From: Nonomuraea dietziae
GTDB taxonomy: Bacteria > Actinomycetota > Actinomycetes > Streptosporangiales > Streptosporangiaceae
NCBI RefSeq assembly: GCF_014195505.1
Contig: NZ_JACIBV010000002.1
Span: 852,790 to 916,789, forward strand
Direction: 5' to 3'
Length of the DNA stretch: 64,000 nucleotides
The notes beneath the pieces are model-generated. The model saw only the letters and a program-made list of their open reading frames with translations, was not told the origin of the DNA and made no database searches. Positions 53,993 to 62,928 of the stretch are shown here, piece after piece (position 1 is the stretch's first letter; each line of letters opens with the position of its first letter). The position numbers and the translations under genes were made by a program.

Positions 53993-56041
53993 GTGAGGCG
54001 GACCCTGGTGGTGCTGGCCGTACTGGTCAGCCAGATGCTGCTGGGCTGGGCCCCTGCGCACGCCGACGACAAGGAGCGCATCGCTCTGATCGGCGTCTCG
54101 GGCCTGCACTGGAGCGACCTGACCCAGGCCGACACCCCGAACCTGTGGGAGCTGGCGGGCGCGAGCGCCATCGGCTCGATGTCGGTGCGCACGGTCGGCA
54201 ACATCACCTGCCCCTACGACGGCTGGCTGACGGTCTCGGCGGGAACCCGCTCGGCGGCCGGATACCGCTGCGGGCCTCCTCCGCTGCCCGAGCCGCAGGG
54301 CAAGGGCGCGGTCATCCCCGACTACGACTACCTGCTCAAGGTGGCCGACCAGCGCAACGCCGGCCTGCTGGGCGAGACCCTGGCCAAGGCGGGCGAGTGC
54401 TCGATCGCCATCGGGCCGGGGGCGGCGCTGGGGCTGGCCGACCGCAGGGGCACGGTCGCCACCTACTACGCCTCCCCCATCCAGATGCGGGAGCAGGAAC
54501 TCGAACGCTGCCGCGTCGTCGCCATGGACGTCGACGACCTGATCAGGCCGTACTTCACCGCCGAGGGCAAGCTGCCGACGGTGCCCGACAAGCTGTCGGC
54601 CCAGGACCGCAGGGCCGCGCTGCGACTGGCGGACGCCAAGGCCGGCGCGCTGCTGGCCGTCCTGCCGGAGAGCACCACCGTCGTGCTGGCCGGCATGTCC
54701 GACCACGGCTCGGTCCCGCACCTGCGCGTCGCCGCGCTGCGCGAGCCCGGGGCCCACGGGCGCGAGCTGGGCGCGGCCTCCACCCGCCGCGACGACATCT
54801 CGATCCTGCCCGACCTCACCACGACCGTGCTGACCAGACTCGGCGTGCCGGTGCCCGACGCCATGGTCGGCCAGCCGCTGCGGATCGGCGACCCCGGCGC
54901 GACGTTCGAGCGCATGACCGAGTCCGACGAGACCGCCCAGACGATGCGGTCGGTCAAGGGCCTGTTCTTCATCGTCCTGGCGGTGCTGCAGGTTGTGTTC
55001 TACGCGGTCGCCTTCCTGCTGCTGCGCCGCCGCAGGGGCCTGCGTGCCGTACGGCTGGCCGCCGTGGCGCTGGCGGCGCTGCCCATCACCTCGATCCTGG
55101 TGAACCTGCTGCCGTGGTCGAGCGCGGCGGAGCTGTTCGGCGGCATGCTGGCCTGGCTGGTCGTCCTCACCGCCCTCGCCTTCGCAGGACCGTGGCGGCG
55201 CAGCCCCCTCGGCCCCCTCGCGGTCGTGGCCGGCGCCAGCGCCGCCACGCTCGCCGCCGACCTGCTGACCGGCACCACGTTGCAGCTCAACAGCTTCATG
55301 GGCTTCAGCGCCGAACAGGGCGCCCGCTACTACGGGCTGGGCAACATCCCGTTCGCGCTGCTGGCCACCGGCACGCTGCTGACCTCCACGGTGATCGCCC
55401 ACCGGCTGTCACGTCCGTGGGGCGCCGCCGTGGTGGCCGTGCTCGGCACGTTCGCGATGGTGCTGGGCGGCTCGGGCATGGGCAGCGACTTCGGCGGTGT
55501 GATCGCCTTCGTGCCCGGCATCGCGGTGACGGCGCTGCTGATCCTCGGCAAGCGGATCTCGCTGGTACGGCTGGCCCTGTTCTGCGTGGCGGGGGGCGTC
55601 GCCGTGACCGGCTTCGCGGTCGCCAACTACCTCAGGCCCGCCTCGGAGCAGTCGCACCTGGGCAGGTTCGTCGGGCAGGTGCTCAGCGGCGAGGCGATCG
55701 ACGTGATCGTGCGCAAGCTCGTCGCGATGCTCAGCACGCTGCTCAGCCCGACCCTCATGCCCGTGGTGATCGCCGCGGTGGCCTTCCTCGTCTACGCGGT
55801 CATGCGTCCCGAGCAGGCGACCGCAGGGGTGCTTCCCGCCGCCTTCACCTACTCACCGGCGCTCAAGGCCGGGCTCATCGGCACCCTGGTCAGCGGCGTG
55901 GTCGGCACGCTGGTCAACGACTCGGGCGCCGCGGTGCTGTCCATGGCCCTGGCGCTGGCCATCCCGCTGGTGCTCTCCGCGGGCATCGCCGCGCTCCCCG
56001 GCGACGCCCCTGCCGAGGAGCGCCCGCTCGTCAAGGTGTGA
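53993..56041 (+). CDS. Large actinobacterial membrane protein with phosphatase-like ectodomain
   Basis: A 682-residue protein. A signal peptide (TLVVLAVLVSQMLLGWAPAHA) leads to an extracytoplasmic domain of about 300 residues beginning ERIALIGVSGLHWSDLTQADTPNLWELAGASAIGSMSVRT, whose layout (GVSGLHW, TPNLWEL, VLAGMSDHG) resembles alkaline-phosphatase-superfamily folds. The usual metal Asp/His set is not clearly complete. The second half has about ten membrane helices. Similar proteins are conserved in actinobacteria without a function I can name. The GTG has GGAGGAG upstream. It converges on the HIT gene. Confidence 0.8.
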   Translation: MRRTLVVLAVLVSQMLLGWAPAHADDKERIALIGVSGLHWSDLTQADTPNLWELAGASAIGSMSVRTVGNITCPYDGWLTVSAGTRSAAGYRCGPPPLPEPQGKGAVIPDYDYLLKVADQRNAGLLGETLAKAGECSIAIGPGAALGLADRRGTVATYYASPIQMREQELERCRVVAMDVDDLIRPYFTAEGKLPTVPDKLSAQDRRAALRLADAKAGALLAVLPESTTVVLAGMSDHGSVPHLRVAALREPGAHGRELGAASTRRDDISILPDLTTTVLTRLGVPVPDAMVGQPLRIGDPGATFERMTESDETAQTMRSVKGLFFIVLAVLQVVFYAVAFLLLRRRRGLRAVRLAAVALAALPITSILVNLLPWSSAAELFGGMLAWLVVLTALAFAGPWRRSPLGPLAVVAGASAATLAADLLTGTTLQLNSFMGFSAEQGARYYGLGNIPFALLATGTLLTSTVIAHRLSRPWGAAVVAVLGTFAMVLGGSGMGSDFGGVIAFVPGIAVTALLILGKRISLVRLALFCVAGGVAVTGFAVANYLRPASEQSHLGRFVGQVLSGEAIDVIVRKLVAMLSTLLSPTLMPVVIAAVAFLVYAVMRPEQATAGVLPAAFTYSPALKAGLIGTLVSGVVGTLVNDSGAAVLSMALALAIPLVLSAGIAALPGDAPAEERPLVKV

Positions 56042-56061
56042 TCCACAAGGGGTGATCCACG

Positions 56062-56092
56062 CCTGACGAGCTTGTGCGGCAGGTTCGTCAGG
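56062..56092. terminator. Hairpin between convergent genes
   Basis: An 8-base stem (CCTGACGA/TCGTCAGG) with a 15-base loop lies 20 bases after the membrane-protein gene and overlaps the last codons of the convergent HIT gene. Possible shared terminator. Confidence 0.4.
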
Positions 56093-56621
56093 ACGTGGGC
56101 CAGGCGTCGGCCAGCATCGTCCTGGTGTCGCGCAGGAGCTGCGGCAGGACCTTGGTGTGCGCCACCACCGGCATGAAGTTGGTGTCGCCGCCCCATCGGG
56201 GCACCACGTGCTGGTGGAGGTGGGCGGCGATGCCCGCGCCGGCGACGTGGCCGAGGTTCATGCCGACGTTGAAGCCCTGGGCGCCGCTGGCCTTGCGCAG
56301 TGAGCGCAGCGCCCGCCTGGTGAAGTCGCCCAGCTCGGCCATCTCGGCATCGTCCAGCTCGTCGTAGTCGGAGACGTGGCGGTAGGGGCAGACCATCAGG
56401 TGCCCCGAGTTGTAGGGGTAGAGGTTCAGCACCGCGAACACGGCCGAGCCCCTGGCGACGATCAGACCCTCCTCGTCGCTCATCTTCGGGATCTCGCAGA
56501 ACGGGCAGCCGTCGCCCGCTCCCTCGCCGCTCGGCTTGTTCTCCCCCTTGATGTAGGCCATGCGATGCGGTGTCCACAGGCGCTGGAAGTTGTCCGGCGC
56601 CCCCGCCCCAGCCTGCTCCAT
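56088..56621 (-). CDS. HIT-family nucleotide hydrolase
   Basis: A 177-residue histidine-triad protein, probably hydrolysing dinucleoside polyphosphates or nucleoside phosphoramidates. The triad is AHLHQHVVPRWGGDTNFMP; CPFCEIP is a zinc-binding-like start of the core; VLNLYPYNSGHLMVCPYRHV is typical of Ap4A-phosphorylase-like actinobacterial HIT proteins. The ATG at 56621 (MEQAGAGAP) has AGGAG nine bases upstream; an ATG at 56640 is possible. In related genomes this gene sits beside pgsA and thrS. Confidence 0.93.
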   Translation of the reverse strand: MEQAGAGAPDNFQRLWTPHRMAYIKGENKPSGEGAGDGCPFCEIPKMSDEEGLIVARGSAVFAVLNLYPYNSGHLMVCPYRHVSDYDELDDAEMAELGDFTRRALRSLRKASGAQGFNVGMNLGHVAGAGIAAHLHQHVVPRWGGDTNFMPVVAHTKVLPQLLRDTRTMLADAWPTS

Positions 56622-56723
56622 CGGCTCACTCTCCTGCATGTTCAGCAAGCATAGGACCCCGAGTCACCGGACAAACGGGGAGGACATCCGGCACAATCCC
56701 AAACAGCCACAAAGGAGACGACG

Positions 56724-58205
56724 ATGAGTGAAGCCATAGCTGAGGAGACCTCGGTTCCCGAGACGCCCTCACCCCTGCCGCCGAACCCGGCGTGGCGCGC
56801 CACGCCGTCCCTCGGGTCGGCCTGGACCGCAGCTCGACCGGCGGAAGACCACCCCACCCTCGACCCACCCTCCCCCTCAGCCTCGGACTGGGACCCTGCC
56901 TCGAACTGGGACTCCTCCTCGAGTTGGGACTCCTCCTCGGCCTCGGTGCTCGACTCCGACTCGACGCCGGAATCGCGCCTCGAGTCCGGCCCAAGCGCGC
57001 AGCCCTCCCCTGACCTCGCCACCGGCGCGGACCTGGACACCGGCCCGGCCTTCACCCCCGACTCGGACCTCGACGCCGACTCGACCCCGGCCGTGACCAC
57101 CGACTCCGACCTCGAATCGGACTCGGACTCGGACCTGACCTCGAACTCGGGCTCGGACTCAGGCTTGACCTCGGGCTCGGGCTCGGACTCAGGCTTGGGG
57201 TCGGGCTCGGGCTTTGGGTCGGGCTCGGGTGCAAGTTCGGCTTCGCACTCAGGTTTGGGCTCGGACTTGGACTCAGGTGCGGGATCGGGTTCGGCCTTCA
57301 CCTCCGATTCGGACCTCAACTCGGGCTCGATCCTGGCCATGGACACCGACTCCGACTCTGAAACCGACTCGGGTTCAGGTATCAGTTCAGGTTCGGACTC
57401 GCGTTCAGGCTCGGGTTCGGACTCGCGTTCAGATTCGGACTCGGGATCAGGCTCGGGCTCGCGTTCAGATTCGGACTCGGGATCAGGTTCGAGCTGGGGT
57501 TCGGGCTCGGGCTCGGGCTCCGGTTCGGGTCTCAGCGTGGGGTCCCACGCGGAGGTGGACTCCGGCTCGGACCTCGGCTCCGGCTTCCGCTCGCGCTTCG
57601 GCTCCGGGTTGGACTTCGGTTCCGCCTCCCGCTCCCGTAGCCGCTCCAGTTCGGACCTCGAGTCCGGCTCTGCCTCGCACCGGGGCTCAGGATCAGACCT
57701 CGGTTCCAGGTCGCCCTCCGGCATCGGCGCGGAGGCGTCCGCTCGGTCGGCGCGCTCCGCTGGGGGGTCGAGCTCTCGCCCGGTCAAGGCGACCGACACC
57801 ACCACCACCGCTGCCGTCGTGAAGGGACGCATCAAGGTCGCCGACGAGGTGGTCGAGAAGGTGGCCGCGCTCGCCGCCCTCTCCGTGCCCGGCGTGGCCG
57901 ACATGGGAGGGGACCCGGCTCGGGCCCTCGAGCCCGTCCAGGGTGGGGCAGGGAGCGGCGCCCGCCACCGCAACCAGGGCGTCAATGTGCAGATCCACGA
58001 ACGGCAGGTCGCGGTGAACGTCGCGGTCGTCGTGGAGTACGGACACGTGGTCATGGAGGTGGCCGCCGAGGTCAAGACCAACGTCGCCACGACCGTCAGC
58101 CGGATGCTGGGCATGCGGGTGACCGAGGTGAACGTCACCGTCGACGACGTCCGCCTCCCCGGCGAAACCCACCTGGAATCCGCCTCCGAAGAGGAGCCCG
58201 TGTAA
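56724..58205 (+). CDS. Asp23/Gls24-family protein with giant Ser-Asp/Ser-Gly repeat region
   Basis: A 493-residue protein. The last 130 residues (about 355-480) are a normal Asp23/Gls24 (DUF322) domain: VVKGRIKVADEVVEKVAALAALSVPGV, VNVQIHERQVAVNVAVVVEYG, VSRMLGMRVTEVNVTVDDV. The first 350 residues are Ser/Asp/Gly-rich, dominated by SD, SG and DSDSG repeats from about residue 50 to 345. Family members are usually 130-180 residues and act in the cell envelope. The ATG has AAAGGAG upstream. The repeat resembles serine-aspartate regions of wall-anchored adhesins, but there is no signal peptide or LPXTG motif. It may have expanded from a short linker. Confidence 0.88.
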   Translation: MSEAIAEETSVPETPSPLPPNPAWRATPSLGSAWTAARPAEDHPTLDPPSPSASDWDPASNWDSSSSWDSSSASVLDSDSTPESRLESGPSAQPSPDLATGADLDTGPAFTPDSDLDADSTPAVTTDSDLESDSDSDLTSNSGSDSGLTSGSGSDSGLGSGSGFGSGSGASSASHSGLGSDLDSGAGSGSAFTSDSDLNSGSILAMDTDSDSETDSGSGISSGSDSRSGSGSDSRSDSDSGSGSGSRSDSDSGSGSSWGSGSGSGSGSGLSVGSHAEVDSGSDLGSGFRSRFGSGLDFGSASRSRSRSSSDLESGSASHRGSGSDLGSRSPSGIGAEASARSARSAGGSSSRPVKATDTTTTAAVVKGRIKVADEVVEKVAALAALSVPGVADMGGDPARALEPVQGGAGSGARHRNQGVNVQIHERQVAVNVAVVVEYGHVVMEVAAEVKTNVATTVSRMLGMRVTEVNVTVDDVRLPGETHLESASEEEPV

Positions 58206-58269
58206 CCGCGCGCCTCTCGGAAGACGGCCCCGTCTGCGAGACCACACCCCTTGGCCTCCCTTGAGAGTT

Positions 58270-58870
58270 CCGAGGTTCCGAGCGCTGGGTCCCAAGGGCC
58301 GTCTCAGGGGCGGGAGGCGGATCCACCAGCGGGCCTCAGCCGCGGATCGCAGCGGCGGATCCCAGCCGCGGGCCCCAGCGGCAGATCCCAGCGGAGAGCC
58401 CTAGCGGCAGATCCCAGAGGCGAATCCAGCGGCGGGCCCCTCAGGCGGATCCACCAGCGGGTCCCAGCGGAGGGTCCCAGCGGAGGGTCCCAGCGGCGGG
58501 TCCCAGCGGCGGATCCAAAGGGCAGGTCCCAAGGGCGGGTTCCAAGGGCGGGTCCGAGGGGTTGAGTCCGGCCTGGGGTGGGTTCGGCAGGAGGGGTGAG
58601 TCCGGCAGGAGGGGTGGGTCCGGTCCCAGAGGTGAATCCCAGCGGCGGGCCCCATAGGCGGATCCACCAGCGGGTTCCAGCGGCGGGTCCCAAGGGCAGG
58701 TCTCAAGGGCGGGTCCGAGGGGTTGAGTCCGGCCTGGGGTGGGTCCGGCAGGAGGGGTGAGTCCGGCAGGAGGTTTGAGGGGTCCCGAGGGTGGTCCGGC
58801 AGGAGGTTTGAGGGGTCCCCGAGGGTGGGGCTGGCCTGACGGGGTGCGTCCGAGGGCAGCGTCCCAGGGG
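58270..58870. repeat. Minisatellite tract
   Basis: About 600 bases of short GC-rich repeats based on TCCCAGCGGCGG and TCCCAAGGGCGGG elements of 14-16 bases. A larger block around GGGTTGAGTCCGGCCTGGGG recurs at 58560 and 58721 (161-base step); near the right end GGCAGGAGGTTTGAGGGGTC recurs about 31 bases apart. The 58206-59020 gap contains no gene I can support. Confidence 0.8.
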
Positions 58871-59020
58871 GTTCCAGGTGGTCCAAGCGGGCGGGTCAGC
58901 TGGGCGGCTGCAGCTTCTCAGGGCTGTCCGCTTCGGCGTGAGTGGGTGCGGATGACCATGGGAGGCGTTGTCCGGGAGTGGTTACGCTGGCCGTACCGAA
59001 CCGAGATCATGGAGGACACG

Positions 59021-59743
59021 ATGGCCGAGCAGCTGGAGCCCATGCCCACGGACTGGCGACGGGCGCTGGCGATCGTCGCGCATCCCGACGACCTGGAGTA
59101 CGGCTGCGCCTCGGCCGTCGCCAGGTGGACCGCCGAGGGCCGTGAGGTGGCGTACCTGATCGTCACCCGCGGCGAGGCGGGCATCGACACGCTCGAACCC
59201 GCCAAGGCTGGGCCGCTGCGCGAGCAGGAGCAGCGCGCCTCCGCGAGCGTCGTCGGGGTGTCGGAGGTGGAGTTCCTCGACCACGCGGACGGGGTCATCG
59301 AGTACGGCACCGCCCTGCGCCGTGACCTGGCCGCGGCCATCCGCAGGCACCGTCCCGAGTTGCTGATCACGCTGAACTTCGCCGACACCTGGGGCGGCGT
59401 GCACTGGAACACGCCCGATCACCGCGCGGTGGGCAGGGCGGCGGTCGACGCGGCAGGGGACGCGGGCAACCGGTGGATCTTCCCCGAGGCGGGGGGCGAG
59501 CCATGGGACGGCGTGCGGTGGGTCGCGGTGGCGGGTGACCAGCACCCCACGCACGCCGTGGACGTCACCGACACGCTGGAGGACGGCGTGCGCTCCCTCC
59601 TGGAGCACCGCAGCTACATCGAGGCGTTGACCGACGAGGACCCCGAGACCTACTGCAGGAACTTCCTCGAGACCATCGCCCAAGGGTCCGCGGAGAGCTT
59701 CGGCGGCCGTCCAGCCGTCACCTTCCGCCTCTACCCCCGCTGA
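59021..59743 (+). CDS. PIG-L family deacetylase
   Basis: A 240-residue zinc-dependent N-acetyl hydrolase of the PIG-L/MshB superfamily. The metal motif is AHPDDLEYG, a second ligand is His in NTPDHRAVG; ITRGEAG-like VTRGEAGIDT and HRSYIEAL are further conserved pieces. Substrates in this family include N-acetylglucosamine conjugates; here it is unassigned. The ATG at 59021 has GGAGG five bases upstream; an ATG 12 bases earlier overlaps this site. It is isolated between two minisatellite tracts. Confidence 0.9.
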   Translation: MAEQLEPMPTDWRRALAIVAHPDDLEYGCASAVARWTAEGREVAYLIVTRGEAGIDTLEPAKAGPLREQEQRASASVVGVSEVEFLDHADGVIEYGTALRRDLAAAIRRHRPELLITLNFADTWGGVHWNTPDHRAVGRAAVDAAGDAGNRWIFPEAGGEPWDGVRWVAVAGDQHPTHAVDVTDTLEDGVRSLLEHRSYIEALTDEDPETYCRNFLETIAQGSAESFGGRPAVTFRLYPR

Positions 59744-59752
59744 CCCCCACCG

Positions 59753-59775
59753 CCCGCCTCGCCCGGTGAGGCGGG
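59753..59775 (+). terminator. Hairpin after the PIG-L gene
   Basis: An 8-base stem (CCCGCCTC/GAGGCGGG) with a 7-base loop starts ten bases after the stop. No U-tract. Plausible terminator. Confidence 0.45.
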
Positions 59776-59859
59776 GCCCCACCCCCCACCCAAACCCACC
59801 CGGACGGCCGGGCGCGAAGGGGCCGCCGACGTCCACGGGGAGGAGCCGGCGAGACGAAG

Positions 59860-60225
59860 ACAGTGGAGGTCGCGACCTGCGAGGTCCTCGCAGGCAGCCG
59901 GCGAGGCGCAGGCGGCGAGAGCAGGGGGCCGCCCAGAGGCCCGGCAAGGCGCAGGCCTCGAGAGGAAGACCGCGCAGAAGGTCTGGCAAGGAGACACCGA
60001 AAGGCGCTCCCCGCAAGTGGCCTGGCAGGGCGACCACCGCGAGAGGAAGACCGGGCAGAGGGCCTGGCAAGGGGGACACCGCGCACAGCACCCCGCGTGG
60101 CAGGCTTGGCAGAACGAACACCGCCCAAGGCACACCGCACAGAAGATCCGGCAGGGCGAACAGCGCTAGAGCAGGGCCGGGCAGAGGCGTCGAAGCTCCT
60201 CGGATACCGGACGCGGTCGGTCGGG
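59860..60225. repeat. Degenerate repeat tract of about 40-42 bases per unit
   Basis: GAGAGGAAGACCG and a following CTGGCAAGG...CACCG block recur at 59960 and 60041 (81 bases, about two units). Between and around them weaker copies appear at roughly 40-42 bases. The minus strand reads as a 14-residue periodic Leu/Pro-rich string, but no start, ribosome-binding site or domain supports translation. It lies downstream of thrS; the 59744-60295 gap otherwise shows only hairpins. Confidence 0.65.
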
Positions 60226-60249
60226 TGGTGAGGGCCGACCGGGAGAAAG

Positions 60250-60289
60250 CGGCGGGCCCCGGACGCCCGAAGAGCGCCGGGGCCCGCCG
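60250..60289 (-). terminator. Terminator after thrS
   Basis: A perfect 13-base stem (CGGCGGGCCCCGG/CCGGGGCCCGCCG) with a 14-base loop lies seven bases after the thrS stop; CTTTCTCCC follows on the minus strand. Confidence 0.85.
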
Positions 60290-60295
60290 TTTCAC

Positions 60296-62269
60296 TCAGA
60301 CCTGGACGCGGCGCTCCACCGCGTTGACGATCTCGGCGATCGCGTCCTCGACGGGAACGCCGTTCTTCTGCTCGCCGCTGCGGTAGCGGAAGGAGACCGC
60401 GCCGTTGGCGATGTCGTCGTCACCGGCGAGCAGCATGAAGGGCACCTTGGCCTTCTGCGCGTTGCGGATCTTCTTCTGCATGCGGTCGTCGGCGGTGTCG
60501 ACCTCGACCCTGATGCCGCGCTCGCGCAGCTTCTTGGCCACGTCGTGCAGGTAGGGCGTGTGCGCCTCGGCGATCGGGATGCCGACGACCTGCACAGGCG
60601 AGAGCCACGGAGGGAACGCGCCGGCGTAGTGCTCGACCAGCACGCCGAGGAAGCGCTCGATCGAGCCGAAGAGCGCCCTGTGGATCATGACGGGCGTCTG
60701 CCTGCTGCCGTCGGCCGCCTGGTACTCGAGCCCGAAGCGCTTGGGCTGGTTGAAGTCGAGCTGGATGGTGGACAGCTGCCAGGTGCGCCCGATGGCATCC
60801 TTGGCCTGGACCGAGATCTTCGGCCCGTAGAAGGCCGCGCCTCCCGGGTCGTCGACCAGCTGGAGCCCGGACTCCTCGGCCGCCTGGCGCAGCGCCGCGG
60901 TGGCCTCGTCCCAGTCGGCCTGCTCGCCGATGAACTTGTCGGAGTCGTCGCGGGTGGACAGCTCCAGGTAGAACTCCGACAGGCCGAAGTCGCGCAGCAC
61001 GCTGAGCACGAAGGCCAGCAGGCTCTTGATCTCCCCGCCCATCTGCTCCTTGGTGCAGTAGATGTGGGAGTCGTCCTGCGTCATGCCGCGCACCCTGGTC
61101 AGGCCGTGGACCACGCCCGACTTCTCGTAGCGGTACACCGAGCCGAACTCGCACAGCCGCAGGGGCAGCTCGCGGTAGGAACGCCCGCGCGCCCTGAAGA
61201 TCAGGTTGTGCATGGGGCAGTTCATCGGCTTGACGCGGTACTCGGTGTTGTCGAGCTCGAAGGGCGGGAACATGTCCTCGCCGTACCACGGCAGGTGACC
61301 CGAGGTCTCGAACAGCTGCGACTTGGTGATGTGCGGGGTGTTGACGAACTCGTAGCCCGACTCGCCCTGCCGCCTGCGCATGTAGTCCTCCATCTCCTTG
61401 CGGATGATTCCGCCCTTGGGATGGAAGACCGGCAGCCCGCTGCCCAGCTCCGGCGGGAAGCTGAACAGGTCGAGCTCGGCGCCGAGCTTGCGGTGGTCGC
61501 GCTTCTCGGCCTCCTCCAGCAGGTGGAGGTATTCGTCCTGCTTGTCGCGGCTTTCCCACGCGGTGCCGTAGATGCGCTGCAGCTGCGGGTTCTTCTCGCT
61601 GCCGCGCCAGTAGGCGCCGCCCGAGCGCATGAGCTTGAAGGCGGGGATGGCCCTGGTGGAGGGCAGGTGCGGCCCTCGGCACAGGTCCTTCCAGCACAGC
61701 TCGCCGCTCTTGGGGTCGAGGTTGTCGTAGATGGTCAGCTGGCCCTCGCCGACCTCGACGCCGGCGCCGTCGTCGGAGGAGGCGGCGCCGCCCTTGAGGC
61801 CGATCAGCTCCAGCTTGTACGGCTCGGCGGACAGTTCGGCGCGCGCCTCGTCGTCGGAGACCTCGCGCCTGGAGAACTGCTGGCCCTGCTTGACGATCTC
61901 GCGCATGCGCTTCTCGACGCGCTTGAGGTCGTCGGGGTGGAAGGCCTGCTCGACGTCGAAGTCGTAGTAGAAGCCGTTGTCGACAGGCGGCCCGATGCCC
62001 AGCTTGGCCTCGGGGAACAGCTCCTGCACCGCCTGCGCCATGACGTGCGCGGTGGAGTGGCGAAGGATGGCGCGCCCGTCGGGCGAGGAGATCTCGACCG
62101 GCTCGACCACGTCGCCGTCGGCGGCGTGGGAGGCCAGGTCACGCAGTTCGCCGTTGACGCGGGCGGCCACGACGGTGCGGCCGTCGGCCTCCAGCGCCTC
62201 GCCGTACGTCGTGCCGGCCGCGACCACACGCTCGGCTCCGGCGAGGGTGATATGCAGCTCGGCTGACAC
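60296..62269 (-). CDS. thrS: Threonyl-tRNA synthetase
   Basis: A 657-residue class II enzyme that charges tRNA-Thr and edits serine. Order: TGS (residues 1-60), editing N2 domain (RHSTAHVMAQAVQ with the HxxxH), catalytic core (PMNCPMHNLIF with the zinc Cys, RYEKSGVVHGLTRVRGMTQDDSHIYC motif 2, PVMIHRALFGSIERFLGVL motif 3) and the anticodon domain. It begins with GTG. No T-box or operator-like leader was seen upstream. Normal length; firm assignment. Confidence 0.97.
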   Translation of the reverse strand: MSAELHITLAGAERVVAAGTTYGEALEADGRTVVAARVNGELRDLASHAADGDVVEPVEISSPDGRAILRHSTAHVMAQAVQELFPEAKLGIGPPVDNGFYYDFDVEQAFHPDDLKRVEKRMREIVKQGQQFSRREVSDDEARAELSAEPYKLELIGLKGGAASSDDGAGVEVGEGQLTIYDNLDPKSGELCWKDLCRGPHLPSTRAIPAFKLMRSGGAYWRGSEKNPQLQRIYGTAWESRDKQDEYLHLLEEAEKRDHRKLGAELDLFSFPPELGSGLPVFHPKGGIIRKEMEDYMRRRQGESGYEFVNTPHITKSQLFETSGHLPWYGEDMFPPFELDNTEYRVKPMNCPMHNLIFRARGRSYRELPLRLCEFGSVYRYEKSGVVHGLTRVRGMTQDDSHIYCTKEQMGGEIKSLLAFVLSVLRDFGLSEFYLELSTRDDSDKFIGEQADWDEATAALRQAAEESGLQLVDDPGGAAFYGPKISVQAKDAIGRTWQLSTIQLDFNQPKRFGLEYQAADGSRQTPVMIHRALFGSIERFLGVLVEHYAGAFPPWLSPVQVVGIPIAEAHTPYLHDVAKKLRERGIRVEVDTADDRMQKKIRNAQKAKVPFMLLAGDDDIANGAVSFRYRSGEQKNGVPVEDAIAEIVNAVERRVQV

Positions 62270-62311
62270 GGTGACTCCTTGGATAGCGGCGTTGGTCGGT
62301 GGACAACGATG

Positions 62312-62917
62312 CTATCGCGGGTCGTAACCCAGCCTGGTCAGGTCCTCGCGGCTGCCGTGGAAGACGTTGCGGTCGATCGGGCTGTTGTCGTACTGGTGGA
62401 TCTTCCAGTCGCGCCATGGCGAAGGCACCAGGGGGTCGCCCTTGGGCCTGCCGGGAGAGGCGATCCAGAGCGGGTATTCGCCCAGGCCCGCGCAGTTCCC
62501 CGCGCGGGCGAACCACGCGTGGGTGTAGATGAAGGGACGCATGCCCGTGCGCCTCTCGACGATCCTGCACCAGCGCCTGGCGAACGCGGCCACCTCGTCG
62601 GCGGGCAGTCCTTCGTGGGACTCGAGGTCCAGGGCGACCAGGTCCCCCCTGCGCAGCCCGCCCGCCTGCTGGATCGTGCGCAGGAAGTGTCTGGCCTGGT
62701 CGGCGGGGTTGCCCTTGGGTTTGGCGAAGTGGTAGGCCCCGCACACCAGCCAGTTCTCGCGCATGCGCTGCCAGTTGCGGTCGAACCACTTGTCGGTGTA
62801 GGTCACGCCCTCGGTCGCCTTGGCGAACGCGAAGGAGACGCCGTCGTCGGCATGGTCGCCCCAGTCGACGTTTCCCTGCCAGTTGGACACGTCTATGCCG
62901 TGCAACACCCGTTCCAC
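62312..62917 (-). CDS. GH25 lysozyme-like protein
   Basis: A 201-residue single-domain glycoside hydrolase family 25 protein (N-acetylmuramidase type). LHGIDVSNWQGNVDW holds the first catalytic-site Asp, VALDLESHEGLP supplies the acidic D-x-E pair, and FIYTHAWFARAG, PLWIAS and WKIHQYDNSPIDRNVF match the family. There is no signal peptide or wall-binding module, so export by the Sec route is not evident; it may leave by another path or act as a phage- or toxin-like lysin. It begins with GTG with only a weak ribosome-binding site. It lies between thrS and a glycosyltransferase gene. Confidence 0.9.
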   Translation of the reverse strand: MERVLHGIDVSNWQGNVDWGDHADDGVSFAFAKATEGVTYTDKWFDRNWQRMRENWLVCGAYHFAKPKGNPADQARHFLRTIQQAGGLRRGDLVALDLESHEGLPADEVAAFARRWCRIVERRTGMRPFIYTHAWFARAGNCAGLGEYPLWIASPGRPKGDPLVPSPWRDWKIHQYDNSPIDRNVFHGSREDLTRLGYDPR

Positions 62918-62928
62918 CTTGCCGGAGT

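Noticed and set aside
56642..58138. Long minus-strand frame rich in Ser-Glu-Pro opposite the Asp23 gene
   Set aside because: It is the mirror of the SD/SG repeat; the plus strand has the conserved Asp23 domain and a ribosome-binding site.
58982..60295. Minus-strand frame of 437 codons with a 14-residue Leu/Pro periodicity
   Set aside because: It runs across the PIG-L gene in antisense, has no ribosome-binding site or known domain, and the periodicity follows from the DNA repeat.
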